A stretch of DNA of 64,000 nucleotides from Onthophagus taurus (Eukaryota; Arthropoda; Insecta; Coleoptera; Scarabaeidae). The translations under genes and the position numbers were made by a program. The notes under the pieces were generated by a model. It saw only the letters and a list, made by a program, of their open reading frames with translations. It was not told the origin of the DNA and ran no database searches. The DNA lies in the NCBI RefSeq assembly GCF_036711975.1, contig NC_091976.1:10664001-10728000 (forward strand), given 5' to 3'. Positions 22,829 to 32,754 of the stretch are shown in pieces. The first letter of the stretch is position 1. The number at the start of each line of letters is the position of its first letter.

Positions 22829-25179
22829 CCCTAGGTTACTCACGTGAATGACGATAACGTACAAAGTCACGCGGGGGACAGGTGTCACCCATTTTTCACT
22901 AGCTATAATTTTAATTGTTATATTGTGTTTAATGCATTTTTGCATGGTTATATCATAGGACAATGTATTTGATAAAACAAAATAAGAAAAATAATCAAAA
23001 TAAACTTCATTCTTAATAAATAACTTAATAAACACTAATTTGTATTGCAGTTAATGCATATCTCTTTCAGGTGCTCACCACATACCCATTTTCCACATTT
23101 TTCGTAAAATTTTCTAGATGTTTTATCACGAACTCTTCCACATACGTAACACCTCCCACGAGAGCCTGTTCTATCTTCACGTAGTGGTACAGGTTCTTCA
23201 ATCTCAAGAAGCAACCTTGCGCGTCGTCGTAGTTCTACTGGAAGGTTTGTAATTTGGGATCTCCGTTCTATTTGTGGCTTTATCAAATTTCAGCTGAGAT
23301 TTTGCAAAAACGTAGCTCGTGACATTTTTTCGTTTATGTGATGGTGCTTATAAACACATAAGGCATTTATTCCTGTTATATTTACGAGATTATAAAAAAG
23401 AACCATAGGCCTACGCCGAGTATTGCGTGCAACGTTATTGTGTTGACAAAGTTGGTCAACGAGGTCAACACCTACTTTAGTCATATTATAAAACGTTATA
23501 GCCTCTGGTTTATTTTTATGACCAGTAAACTCGTCTATGGCATCCGTATAATGCATCGTTGATAAAAGTAGCACTGCTTTGTTTTTTTAGGACAGTAAGA
23601 TACTAAAGAGCAGTCTGGTCTTCATGAAATCCAAACACTGAAGAATTTTCTGTTCTATTTTTGTTCGGTAAAAATTGTTTTGGTATCTCGCGTTTATTTT
23701 TTCGTATGGTCCCTACATATGTTAGCTTCTTTTCCGTCCGAAGCTTTTTCGACAGTATTACACTAGTGAACTAGTTATCGCCAGTAATATTTCTGTTGGA
23801 TTCTGAAATTGGTGCAACCAAACGCAAAACAATGTCTTCCGCTGAGTTGCTTACTTGGTATGGTCCCTCAGGCTATTTACCCACGTATACCTCTAAATTA
23901 GAAGTGTGGGAAGCAGTTTTACTGTCGACTAGCGCCAATACCTTCAGACCGTATTTAGCAGGCTTGCTTGGGCTACAAGTTGCTCGTCTACTGTCAGGTA
24001 TTCACTTGGCGAAAAGTATTTTTGAAAATTATTTACTAGTAGCTCTGATACCTCCCTGATTGGCGCTAATTTGTCAATTGCCCTTCGAGCGGGTCTATCC
24101 AGAATACTGTCAAATCGAAAACATCTGATCAAAAATCGAAATCTGACTTCGCTCATTGTAAGGTAACAAGATTCAAGGCCGTTGCCTCTTGAATTATCCC
24201 AGAGTAAATGTAAGTTTTTGCGAGACGATCTCAAAGATCCAATCATGTATAATAAACCTATAAAAGCTCGTACTTCAATAGCATCTGTATGTCTAGCATC
24301 TTGAGAACGTTGAAAATTATCCTGAATGCTGTCTATGCGTCTATACGAGTTCGTACATTTCTAGAACATATTGAAGTCCATTTTGTTCCGTCTTTACCTA
24401 TGTAGTCGTTTATTGATTTGCTTGTAATTGCAACACTTTCATCAACATCTTCTTCAATTTCATTGATATCCTGATTCATTTCTTGTTCTGTATCGGTATC
24501 ATGCTCACTTTCTGACACATGATCTTCCTCTCCTGGTTCACTTTCATCTTCGTTAGTAGGTCTTCTGTCATCATCAGCTCATAGTTCCTCATACCATTTC
24601 ATCCAAATATCTGGATCCTTACTGTATTCAATCTTGCGTCTTTTTGAATTGTCCATTTCAGTCTAAAAGATCTAATTGACAAAATTTAGATTCAAATGTC
24701 TGTTCGTAAATGGTTTATGAAAAAAATCGCTTGCATTTCTGACCAATTTTTATATTATTTTTGAAAAGTAGATTTCAAATTTTATTTTTCTTACTAAATA
24801 ATTTACTAAAAATATATTATGTTTACTGATAAACTATAATCTTTACTTAGATTTCAATTTTTAGTTACATTACATACAATTATTTCTACGGTGCAGATAA
24901 ATTGATCACAAAAAACTTACCTTTACAATGACACACGACAAATGACAAATGACGTTATTACTCACGCGGGGTAATAACGTCATTTGTCAACCAATGAAAT
25001 TTGATGCGAATATAGAAGAGAATCAAAACACCTTATCTTACGGAAACTATTGCCAATTGTTTATGGTACATTACTGGTAAGGTATTGAATTCGACAGCAT
25101 GGTATACCCCGTCTGTTTGAAGTTGCGTACATAAACAGACCAGTGGGTGACGTACGTCACCCATGTGACTAACGTAGGG
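22829..25179 (-). mobile_element. piggyBac-family transposon with intact TTAA duplication
   Basis: The ends are CCCTAGGTTACTCACGTG (from 22829) and the related CCCTACGTTAGTCACATG read inward from 25179. TTAA flanks both (22825-22828, 25180-25183). The interior has one minus-strand transposase pseudogene. A short inverted ATAACGTCATTTGTC pair lies at about 24950-24990. Confidence 0.85.
23035..24656 (-). pseudogene. piggyBac-family transposase, multiply broken
   Basis: The start ATG at 24656 reads MDNSKRRKIEYSKD but meets a TGA after about 25 codons. Later pieces: KWTSICS (24333-24518), FDSILDRPARRAIDKLAPI...LTVDEQLVAQ (23944-24246), FYNMTKVGVDLVDQL...RNTRRRPMVLFYNL (23290-23574) and the C-terminal zinc region CYVCG, KCGKWVCGEHL, CINC (23035-23286). 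The second catalytic Asp block is damaged. Several frame changes make it non-functional. Confidence 0.8.
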
Positions 25180-25413
25180 TTAAAATATTAATAGGTGAAG
25201 TGAAGCCAACATTTTAGTTCTTCACTATCGAAACCAGATAAATTTTCGAGGACCCTCGCTTACGAATTGTGAACCCCCATTTTTTTGTCACGCCAACGTA
25301 GACCCCCGTCGAATCTAACATGGACCCCTGGGGATCCACCTGGACCACTTTAGGAATCAATGAATTAGTGCCTCTGCCGAAACTGTGCATGTAGTTTGCT
25401 ACCTCCATTTTTT

Positions 25414-25641
25414 CTATAAAGCACATGACAGTTCCAAATAGTTTGATATAATATATGATGAATGTATGATCTTTCTTGAAATTGGGTAATCTGTGAGGTG
25501 TTGATCAGCGCGATCAACACCTCGCATTGTATGATTATAGTCTAAGTTGGCCTTAGGTTTTTCTAGGTTTTTTTGTCTTTCCATTTGAATGTACACACCT
25601 TTCCTCGTTAGTAGTTAATAATGCCTTCTTTGGCTGATTTA
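25414..25641 (-). pseudogene. PGBD4-like piggyBac fragment, downstream part
   Basis: Contains YNHTMRGVDRADQHLTDYPI, the third catalytic Asp region of PGBD4-type piggyBac proteins. It is cut on its upstream side by the LTR element at 25646. The upstream part of the same gene resumes at 29636, beyond the LTR element. Confidence 0.7.
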
Positions 25642-25645
25642 GTTG

Positions 25646-26122
25646 TGTCGTGACACCAGCCAGTTTTTTTTACGTGTTTGGCAACACGAAGATTTTGTCA
25701 GGATGTAGATAGTAAAACAACAATCGGTAAAGGTTAATTCATACTTTATTGTCTTCTTACACTTTGGTAACTTGATAATTGAAGAACGAATTCAGGAGAT
25801 GTGTGACGAGTAGAAGACAGTTGTTAACTACTTTCAAGTCTGCAGTAAACCTTTGTGCTCCGCAAATATGGATTTATCTTCACGCGTTCAGATTATAGAG
25901 GGTGTGCTCATGAATTATTTCCAACATTGTATATGACCTTATCGCATTTTCGGTGGTCAACCCGTGTGAATTAACAAGGGGCAAAAATAATATAGTCGCA
26001 CACACATCCTGTTGTTCGCTCTCCAGTTCTTATCGTATTTTCGTGGTTGAAAACACTTCGTTAGGGTAATGAGGGTTAGAATTGATTAGGAATAAAGCTT
26101 CCTGTTACATTGGTATTTAACA
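25646..26122 (-). repeat. LTR (3' in transcriptional sense)
   Basis: About 477 bp. Near-identical to 28933-29631 apart from the MITE in the latter. It is bounded internally by a polypurine tract. Confidence 0.85.
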
Positions 26123-26133
26123 CCTCCCCCTTT
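26123..26133 (-). promoter_or_regulatory. Polypurine tract
   Basis: Minus strand AAAGGGGGAGG, directly next to the LTR end, the usual primer for plus-strand DNA. Confidence 0.75.
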
Positions 26134-26310
26134 AAAAATGTTAATGATCTTATTATTATTTTTTTTTCATCAAATTTAGGTCACTTAATCTAACAAAAAA
26201 ACTTATTGGCTTATAATAAAATAATTTCACATGAGATAAGAATAATTCAAATAAGATGAGACAATAGGAGTAAAATTGAAAATAATCAGTTTAAAGTTTA
26301 TTAAGGTTAT

Positions 26311-26688
26311 TTAAATTTTAAATCGACCTACCAATGATCTCCTAGGGCGGATCATGGGTGAAGATGCATTGGGGTGTAATCGTGGAACTTCTACTCTTGC
26401 TCGACGAAGGTTTTCGTCGTCTTCTTCTTCTAGATGTCTGAGTCTTAAAGAGTTAAATGCTGCAAGTTGACGATCGGTTAATTCAAAACGTTCGTTGTGT
26501 TTAGTGATGCGCACGTTCGGCAGTCCACAGTATTGGGGATGTTTAGGAAAGAAACGTCCTATTATGGGTAACCACGAGCACTTGCAACAGCAACACATTA
26601 GGATTATTGCACAAATTATTAATAACACTCGTCTGGTTGAAATAAGAACTTTCAAGAAGAACTGATCTCTTCTTGATCTTTTGGGCAA
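26311..26688 (-). CDS. Short membrane protein, env-like tail (125 aa)
   Basis: A basic N-terminus, one hydrophobic span with a Cys cluster (LIICAIILMCCCCKC), then a hydrophilic tail with acidic EEEDDE and basic segments. It occupies the position where gypsy errantiviruses carry env, just before the polypurine tract. This reads as the transmembrane/cytoplasmic end of an env joined to the protease region by the deletion that removed RT and integrase. Function unproven. Confidence 0.4.
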   Translation of the reverse strand: MPKRSRRDQFFLKVLISTRRVLLIICAIILMCCCCKCSWLPIIGRFFPKHPQYCGLPNVRITKHNERFELTDRQLAAFNSLRLRHLEEEDDENLRRARVEVPRLHPNASSPMIRPRRSLVGRFKI

Positions 26689-26743
26689 ATTTTTGGTTTG
26701 TTAACAAGAATTACTTGTATCTTTTTAAATATGGATCAATTCA

Positions 26744-27194
26744 TTAAATATTTCCTGTTTTAAATGATGACATCGTTTCTGAAGGGTTGTGTTTAGATTT
26801 AGTTTGTTTTAATTTATCTAGTTTTATCAAGGAGACGCTGGCTCCAGTGTCTATTAAAAACATGAATTCGATATTTTGGTAAATCGTTTTTATATAAACC
26901 ATGCCTTTATTGGCGATGAATGTGTCAATAGCTTTGGAAACATTAGAAGGATTTTGATTAATTTGTTGGCATTTGGAGGTAGAAATGGTGTTTGGATTTG
27001 ATATAGGAAAAGGTGTAGAGTTCGTTTCGAAGCAATTATTAGAATTCGATTTAGGATTTTTAAGATTTGATTCGAATGAAGGATTAGATTTAGAATTAAG
27101 TTTCAATTTGAATGACGAATTAGATTTAGAATTTTTAAGATTTGATTTTAACGACGGATTAGATTTAAAATTTGATTTAAATTTCGATGAAAAG
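26744..27194 (-). pseudogene. gag tail and retroviral-type aspartic protease
   Basis: The upstream portion is a Ser/Asn/Lys-rich repeat (SNLKNPKSNS and variants). The protease active site is MFLIDTGASVSLI near the end. The frame stops at 26744, just past KTGNI, where RT should begin. The link to gag is cut by a MITE at 27198-27669. Confidence 0.65.
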
Positions 27195-27197
27195 TTA

Positions 27198-27669
27198 AGC
27201 CGGATTTATACAGACGATTTAGCTGTAAACTTAAATTTAAAAATTTAGCTGTAAGAGCTAAATGTAAACATAAACTTGGTCAACTTTTATAAATTTACAG
27301 CGTCACACATGCGCAAGACGACCTCAATCAGTATCCAATGTATCCAATGATCGGTCGGTGTAAATAGCGCGCTAACCTCAACTGTTGTTTATTTCTGTGC
27401 CAACAAAAGGAGTGAATTAGATGGAAAATTAATTAAAATTATTGAGAACTACCGATATACATATTTACGACAAAAAATGTTCTGAACATAAAGATAAGAT
27501 ATTGGTAGAAAATGACAACACAAAAACCAGTAATATTTTGTTTCTTGAGGTTTCGATTCTGTAAATCTTAAATTCTGTATAAATTAATTTTTTTGTTGAA
27601 GCTAAATAAAATCCTTAAATTTAAATCTTTAAATTTAAATTTACAGCTAAATTCTGTATAAACCTGGCA
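27198..27669. mobile_element. PIF/Harbinger-like MITE, ~472 bp
   Basis: Inverted ends contain TTTATACAG and ATTTAGCTGTAAA followed by AAATTTAAA words. TTA flanks both sides (27195-27197 and 27670-27672). It lies between the gag and protease coding parts of the LTR element. Confidence 0.6.
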
Positions 27670-27703
27670 TTAGAATTTGATTTTATGTTGGAATTCGAAT
27701 TAG

Positions 27704-28590
27704 CTACACCATTTGAATATCTTGTTCCACAAGTGAGGCGTTCACGTGGGATGGATTGGAGTTTAAATGAACTTGTGCGGAATTATTATGATTAGAATTA
27801 TTATTTTGCTGTTTTCGTTTGTTATTATATTCGCGTTTGCGACACTCGCTTATTGTATGTCCATTCTTTTTACAATAGTTACAAAATTTGGCGTTTGGAT
27901 TAGGGTTTGCATTTGTTTTATTTAACTTTTGATTTGAATTATAATTAGAATTAGAGAAGTTAGATGAATTTGAATTAGAAGGATTAGATGAATTGAAGTT
28001 AATTGGTTGGTTTAGGGATTTAGGTTTTCTAAAACAAGCTTTTGTGTTATGATTATTCTTTTTACAGAAGCTGCAATATTTATTACTGGATTTTGGTCGA
28101 AATTCACTGTGGGAAATATTGATTGCTCTTTCTTCTTCAAGTGCTCTTAGCAAAGCTTCGGAGATGTCATCTAAATTTTGTCCTCTAAGGAATCGGGAAA
28201 TGTCGGGTTTTGAATGATGGATAAATCTATTCATAGCCAATTCTTTAATAGTTTCAAATTTACCGATTTGTTCCTTAAGATTTTTATAAGAAACTGAACC
28301 AAGGAGTCTTGAAGTTAACTTATCTATTCGTTCGTGGAATGAGGCAACAGATTCGGAATTTCGTTGTTTCAAGGTGTTTAATTCTTCAATGAGTTGAATA
28401 TAATGTTTTTTATCTTGGTGAACAGTACAGAGGATTTCTTTTAAGTCATCCCAATCATCGTAACATTTACCTTGTAATTGAGATCTAACTCTACCGGTCA
28501 ATTTTGAAATAATGTACACTAAGAGGGGCCTTTTTTGAAATTCTGCTCTTTTGCCATCAAAAGATCTGGGAATGAGTGAACACAGAAACG
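27704..28590 (-). pseudogene. gag polyprotein of the LTR element
   Basis: The frame is open upstream of the first ATG (FDGKRAEF, PLLVYIISKLTG), so the real start is near or above 28590. The capsid-like part runs to about 28100. Two CCHC zinc knuckles follow (CSFCKKNNHNTKAC and CNYCKKNGHTISEC) with Asn/Ser-rich linkers. A stop at 27704 precedes the MITE. It binds and packages RNA in related elements. It could still act in trans if translated. Confidence 0.7.
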
Positions 28591-28907
28591 TTAATTGGAA
28601 CTCTGGTTGATGGTTTGTTGTGCAAATTAGTGGGAATGTTGTCGTTCGTCTTTTTAATAGTGGGAATGTTGTCGTTCGTCATTTTAATATGCTTTTAAGG
28701 TTTTGATATAGAAGAAGTGTTTGAATTAGGAATGGTGATTTTGTACCAAAAGAAATGCAAAAAGGTGAAAGAAAAGAAATATCGCTTACCTTGCTCAATT
28801 ACGCTCGAACAGTTGTGCTTCGGGTGATGGGCTCTCGCTCAAAAGATTGAAATCCACTAACTGGAAGGAACCTTGGAAGGTGTTGTCCTCGCTGTTGTAG
28901 TCGAAGT

Positions 28908-28922
28908 ATCCCACTTCTGACA
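28908..28922 (-). promoter_or_regulatory. Primer binding site, tRNA-Leu type
   Basis: Minus strand TGTCAGAAGTGGGAT, ten bases inside the 5' LTR, matches the 3' end complement of insect tRNA-Leu as I recall it. The position fits a minus-strand primer site. Confidence 0.6.
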
Positions 28923-28932
28923 TCAAATTTTA

Positions 28933-29631
28933 TGTCGTGACACCAGCCAGTTTTTTCTACGTGTTTGGCAACACGAACTTTTTGTTAGGATGTAGATAGT
29001 AAAACACAACAATCGGTAAAGCTTAATTCTTTCTTTATTGTCTTCTTACACTTCGGTAACTTGATGATTGAAGAACGAATTCAGGAGATGTGTGACGAGT
29101 AGAAGACAGTTGTTAACTGTGTTGAAGTCGAAGAAAATAAGAGAATAAGAGAGGGAGCTTTTGGAATCCAGGGTTTATACAGGGTGTAGCTTAAGTGATG
29201 ACTTTAATTTCAAGGGGTGATTCCTTGTTATATTTTAAGCACAAAAGTTCATACGAACATGCACAAATAAATGTTTTTTTGAAGGTTATATTATTATTTA
29301 TTTTCTCAACTTTGACACCCTATATCTTGGAAACGAAGCATTTGCGGACCCATGTTCATATGAACTTTTGTGCTTAAAATATAACAAGGAATCACCCATT
29401 GAAATTAAAGTCATCACTTAAGTAAGTTACACCCTGTATATACGACCTTATCGCATTTTCCGTGGTCAACCAGTGTGAATGAACTAGGGGCAAAAATAAT
29501 CTAGTCGCACACACATCCTGTTGTTCGCTCTCCAGTTCTTATCGTATTTTCGTGGTTGAAAATACTTCGTTAGGGTAATGAGGGTTAGAATTGATTAGGA
29601 ATAAAGCTTCCTGTTACATTGGTATCTAACA
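28933..29631 (-). repeat. LTR (5' in transcriptional sense)
   Basis: Same sequence as 25646-26122 with a ~257 bp MITE plus short flanking differences, which accounts for the greater length. A short direct duplication (GTGGGAATGTTGTCGTTCGT, twice) lies inside the element at about 28630-28680. Confidence 0.85.
29180..29436. mobile_element. Tc1/mariner-type foldback MITE, 257 bp
   Basis: Arms of roughly 95 bp start CAGGGTGTAGCTTAAGTGATG and end with the complement CACCCTG. TA lies on both sides. It interrupts the 5' LTR and is absent from the other LTR, so it came later. Confidence 0.8.
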
Positions 29632-29635
29632 GTTG

Positions 29636-29840
29636 ACTTCAAATTTGCAGGAACGTCCTTTCGTCTCAACCTCAATGTCCCGTATGTATCTGTTTTGTGT
29701 GTTATCAATAGATCTGCTAGTTGAGGAGACGTATAAAAATTATCAGTGGTATCAGTAGTTAGACAATGTACTTTTCTTAGCAGATCTTTGATAAGAGAGT
29801 AGTATAGTAATGCCGGTTCTGGAGCGGAAATGGCTCCCAC
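29636..29840 (-). pseudogene. PGBD4-like piggyBac fragment, upstream part
   Basis: Reads CLTTDTTDNFYTSPQLADLL, the second catalytic Asp region, then YGTLRLRRKDVPANL, and continues across the LTR element to 25414-25641. It meets the CRE-rich repeat at about 29798-29840. Confidence 0.65.
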
Positions 29841-30055
29841 GTCACGTGTGACGTCAGAGATAAGTGTGTGACGTAATGTATGACGTCATGGAGTGCGCCA
29901 TCTGTTGGAGAGTGTCGGCGGTGTGGGTAATGTAGGTTTCTGTTGTGGTGGGGGTGAAGCCTATCTTTTGGAGAGTGTCGGCGGTGTGGGTAATGTAGGT
30001 TTCTGTTGTGGTTGGGTGAAGGACATCTGTTGGAGAGTGTCGGCGGTGTGAGTAA
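29798..30055. repeat. Interspersed repeat with CRE-like head and 63 bp minisatellite, copy 1
   Basis: The same sequence occurs in the same orientation at 48114-48400. The head has GCCGGTTCTGGAGCGGAAAT and several CRE/E-box words (TGACGTCA twice, CACGTG). The tail is a tandem array of a 63 bp unit (TTGGAGAGTGTCGGCGGTG core). This copy is cut on the right by a LINE. Because 63 is a multiple of 3, both strands show open frames that I do not treat as genes. Confidence 0.85.
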
Positions 30056-31047
30056 TGTAATAATAATAATAATAATAATCGCTTTATTGCCTCACAAAAA
30101 TAAATAAATACAAGAAGAAAAAGTACAAAAAATCGCAAATAAAGAAAAAAGATTATAATATAATAAATACAAAATTAACTTTTAGAGGCAATCTCATGGT
30201 GGAGTTCAATTACAGTGAATTGGTCTTCCACTACACCATGTATTACTGTGCAACTCTTTTATACAATTGGCGCATAATACTTAAACTAATACGTATTCTT
30301 GAAAGTTCAACATAGTTTAACACATAACCGACTCACCCCCGGCCGCACGGACCACGCACACGCTGCGCCGCCCACGCCCCACAAAATGATCATTGCTTAT
30401 TGAATAAGTAATCTTTATATTTGTTTTTAAAAAGTTTTAAGGATGTACTACAAAGATGTGCTGGCAAGTGATTAAAGAAATTTGCTATACGGTATGTAAA
30501 ACATGATTTATAAAATTCTGTCTTATGAGCAGGAGGTGTTAGCCTTCCCCTAAATCTAACATTGATGTTATGTACATCTGAACGGAATGTAAGCTTGCTG
30601 TAAAGATAAGGCGGTTTTTCCGTTGCAATAGTATTATAAAATAAGCATGCAGAGTGAGCGAGTCTCCGATTACACATATTTAGCCAGTCTGCTGTATGCA
30701 AGTATGGTGATACACTCTCCCATCGACGCAACCCAAACATAAAACGTATACACGAATTTTGAACCTTTTGAATTTTATATTTTAGTACCGAAGTTAAAAA
30801 GGGAGAGTAAAGAACATCTCCGTAATTAAAAGTTGACAATACCAAAGAATCGCAAAGCAACCTTTTTGTTTTTAAATTTAAAAAGGATCTTTGGGAGTAC
30901 AAACATTTTAACTTAGCATAAGCTTTTCGCAGACAGTTGTTAACATGGTTACTGAAAGTAAGTCGCTCATCAATAAGCACACCCAAGTTCCTCACCACCC
31001 CCTTCAATTCGAGCCTCTCTCCCCCAACACACACCCAGTAGATAATA
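30056..31047 (-). mobile_element. Jockey-like non-LTR retrotransposon, 5'-truncated
   Basis: The minus-strand 3' end has a GCAATAAAGCG polyadenylation-type signal followed by an ATT triplet tail at 30056-30079. The 5' side ends abruptly at about 31047 in RT sequence. It inserted into the CRE/minisatellite repeat. Confidence 0.75.
30390..31047 (-). pseudogene. Non-LTR reverse transcriptase C-terminal region
   Basis: The frame contains VVRNLGVLIDERLTFSNHV, QRSFLNLKTKRLLCDSLVLS and VQNSCIRFMFGLRR, the post-RT region of jockey/RTE-type elements, and ends FKNKYKDYLFNKQ. About 220 residues are open with no internal stop. The upstream RT and endonuclease are missing. Confidence 0.75.
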
Positions 31048-31097
31048 AATGAGAGTTCTGGACCGGAAATCAATCCCCCATCCCCCTAATCCCCCAT

Positions 31098-31180
31098 GAC
31101 GTCACTTCCGGTGTCATCCCACTTCCGGTGTCATCCCACTTCCGGTATCTTGTCACTTCCGGTATCTTGTCACTTCCGGT
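31098..31180. repeat. Short tandem repeat of CACTTCCGGT units
   Basis: Five copies of an ~17 bp unit CACTTCCGGTGTCATCC or CACTTCCGGTATCTTGT. Each carries an ETS-type ACTTCCGG word. Non-coding. Confidence 0.8.
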
Positions 31181-31189
31181 GTCATCTTC

Positions 31190-31560
31190 AACCCCATGTT
31201 AGTGCCCTTTTGGCCCTTCAACCCCCAACCCCCAACCCCCCTTCAACCCCATGTGAGTGCCCTATTGGCCCCTTCAACCCCATGTGAGTGCCCTAATGGG
31301 CCCTTCAACCCCCATCCCCCTTCAACCCCATGTTAGTGCCCTATTTGCCCCCTTCAACCCCCATCCCCCTTCAACCCCAATCCCCCTTCAACCCCATGTT
31401 AGTGCCCTATTGGCCCCCTTCAACCCCATGTTAGTGCCCTATTGGCCCTTCAACCCCATGTTAGTGCCCTATTGGTCCCCATCCCCCTTCAACCCCATGT
31501 TAGTGCCCTATTGGTCCCCTTCAACCCCATCACCCCCTTCAACCCCATGCTAGCGCCCTA
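31190..31560. repeat. C-rich minisatellite (CTTCAACCCCATGTTAGTGC)
   Basis: Irregular tandem copies of a ~30-36 bp unit with CTTCAACCCCATGTGAGTGC and CCCTATTGGCCCC variants. It produces Pro-rich frames on the plus strand that are repeat artefacts. Confidence 0.85.
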
Positions 31561-31574
31561 ACAGTCGGTTAAAA

Positions 31575-31661
31575 TTTTTTTTTTTTTTTTGCCAACGCTC
31601 AGGATCGAACCCGGGCTGTCTGGTTGAGAGTCGGGCGTCTTGCCCGCTAGGCTACCGAAGG
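31575..31661 (-). other. tRNA-like sequence with poly(A): retroposed tRNA or SINE head
   Basis: Minus strand has TAGCCTAGCGGGCAAGACG (A-box-like) and GGTTCGATCCTG (B-box). Immediately 3' is a 16-base A run (T run at 31575-31590). The acceptor and anticodon stems do not pair well, so a functional tRNA is unlikely. GTTAAA occurs on both sides (about 31569 and 31669), a possible target duplication. A tRNA-derived retroposon is the best reading. Confidence 0.4.
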
Positions 31662-31779
31662 AAATGAGTTAAAGGTGTTTAAATAACGTTCAAGTAGAGA
31701 TGACGATGACGGCGCTCATACGTTTATCAGCGCGGAGGCTAATCCCCCGCGGAGCGATGACGACGACGGCGATGACGTC

Positions 31780-31985
31780 GACGATCGTATGCTTATCAGC
31801 GGAAGCTAATCCCCCGCGGAGCGATGACTGAATTGAAATAATACTCACCTTAAAATAGGTTATTTATTATTATTATTATTATTGATTGAGGGTAGGAGGA
31901 AGAGAAAATCACAAAAAATTAAAGTTAATACATATATTAAAAATTTAAATTTAAATTAAACATGCCCAAAATGATAAACATATGC
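31780..31985. repeat. Left-arm direct repeat, copy 1
   Basis: Starts ACGATCGTATGCTTATCAGC, includes CCCCCGCGGAGCGATGACTG, a TTATTA microsatellite and AATCACAAAAAATTAAAG. It matches 32548-32745 in the same orientation. A third partial copy of the CCCCCGCGGAGCGATGA word lies at about 31745. Each full copy lies at the 3' side of a minus-strand small gene, so a gene-plus-flank unit was duplicated. Confidence 0.8.
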
Positions 31986-32082
31986 AGACAGCGCTTGTGA
32001 TAACATCGATCAAAGTGCAGAGAATTTCGGCGACAAAAGATAGTAAACTATTTAAACATTTACCCATTGTGTAGCACTTTAA

Positions 32083-32400
32083 TTACAAAACTTTAAATCT
32101 CAATCGTTCGGTAGCGGGTGTATATCCTTCATAGATTAATCCAAGCCTAATCGAATCGAGTCGCTCTTGTCCGTGGATGATATCTTTCCAAATGTTCTCA
32201 GCGTAAAGGGGCGGTATATATACCCTAACGTGCTCCAATTCTGCCAGAAGGTCTTGATACGATTCCGGATCTTGCGTGAAACGTATCACCCGATACACCC
32301 TATTCTTCTCTAACGACGAAATGGGAACTTTAGGTTTGTCCGCGTTTATACCTAAGGCATTTAAACCTTGTATCGCAAAAATCAAATCGCGTTGGGACAT
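32083..32400 (-). CDS. Small conserved Polinton left-arm protein (105 aa)
   Basis: A short protein with VYRVIRF, ELEHVRVYIPPLYAENI and LGLIYEGYTPATERLRFKV. This beta-strand pattern repeats that of the neighbour at 32755-33234 (VIVELEDGFAVYLPLRIAEAI...LVYLGK) and of 48934-49251 in element B. The family is common in insect Polinton-like loci. A nucleic-acid-binding or OB-like fold is my guess, not shown. A TATA-like ATATATTATATA lies ~30-50 bp upstream. Start at the first ATG. Confidence 0.6.
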   Translation of the reverse strand: MSQRDLIFAIQGLNALGINADKPKVPISSLEKNRVYRVIRFTQDPESYQDLLAELEHVRVYIPPLYAENIWKDIIHGQERLDSIRLGLIYEGYTPATERLRFKVL

Positions 32401-32547
32401 ATCGTAACGCTAAACGTCGACTGAAATTTAAAACGGTGGCGATATATAATATATATTTTGGAGGAGAGAAAAATTACATAAGCGCCATCTATACTACAAT
32501 AGGTCGCACATAAATTTCAGATAACGCTCAATGGGAGACGGCGTCAA

Positions 32548-32745
32548 CGATCGTATGCTTATCAGCGGAAGTTAATCCCCCGCGGAGCGATGACTGAATT
32601 GAAATAATACTCACCTTAAAATAGGTTATTTATTATTATTATTATTATTATTGATTGATTGAGGGTAGGAGGAGGAAGAGAAAATCACAAAAAATTAAAG
32701 TTAATAGATATATTAAAAATTTAAATTTCAATTAAACATAATTAA
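32548..32745. repeat. Left-arm direct repeat, copy 2
   Basis: Second copy of 31780-31985, with a slightly longer TTATTA run and a GATT duplication. It precedes the 3' end of the 159 aa gene. Confidence 0.8.
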
Positions 32746-32754
32746 CGAATAAGA

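Larger units (their letters stand above)
25646..29631 (-). mobile_element. Ty3/gypsy-type LTR retrotransposon, internally deleted
   Basis: LTRs at 25646-26122 and 28933-29631 start TGTCGTGACACCAGCC and end AACA. GTTG flanks both sides (25642-25645, 29632-29635), a 4 bp target duplication. The minus-strand order is PBS, gag, protease, short env-like tail, polypurine tract. Reverse transcriptase, RNase H and integrase are absent, so it can move only with outside help. The two LTRs differ, and one carries a MITE. The insertion splits a PGBD4-like gene. Confidence 0.85.

Noticed and set aside
26973..27248. Asp/Leu-rich plus-strand ORF
   Set aside because: It is antisense to the Ser/Asn/Lys repeat before the protease.
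29854..30138. Signal-peptide-bearing small protein on the minus strand
   Set aside because: The frame joins LINE tail sequence to the minisatellite; the hydrophobic start is an accident.
31096..31553. Pro-rich plus-strand open frames
   Set aside because: They come from the C-rich minisatellite; no domain and no stable phase.
31190..31560. CRISPR-like regular repeats
   Set aside because: Units are adjacent and irregular, with no unique spacers, in a eukaryotic context. It is a minisatellite.
31591..31661. Functional tRNA gene on the minus strand
   Set aside because: Acceptor and anticodon stems mispair and an A tail follows directly; a retroposed copy is more likely.
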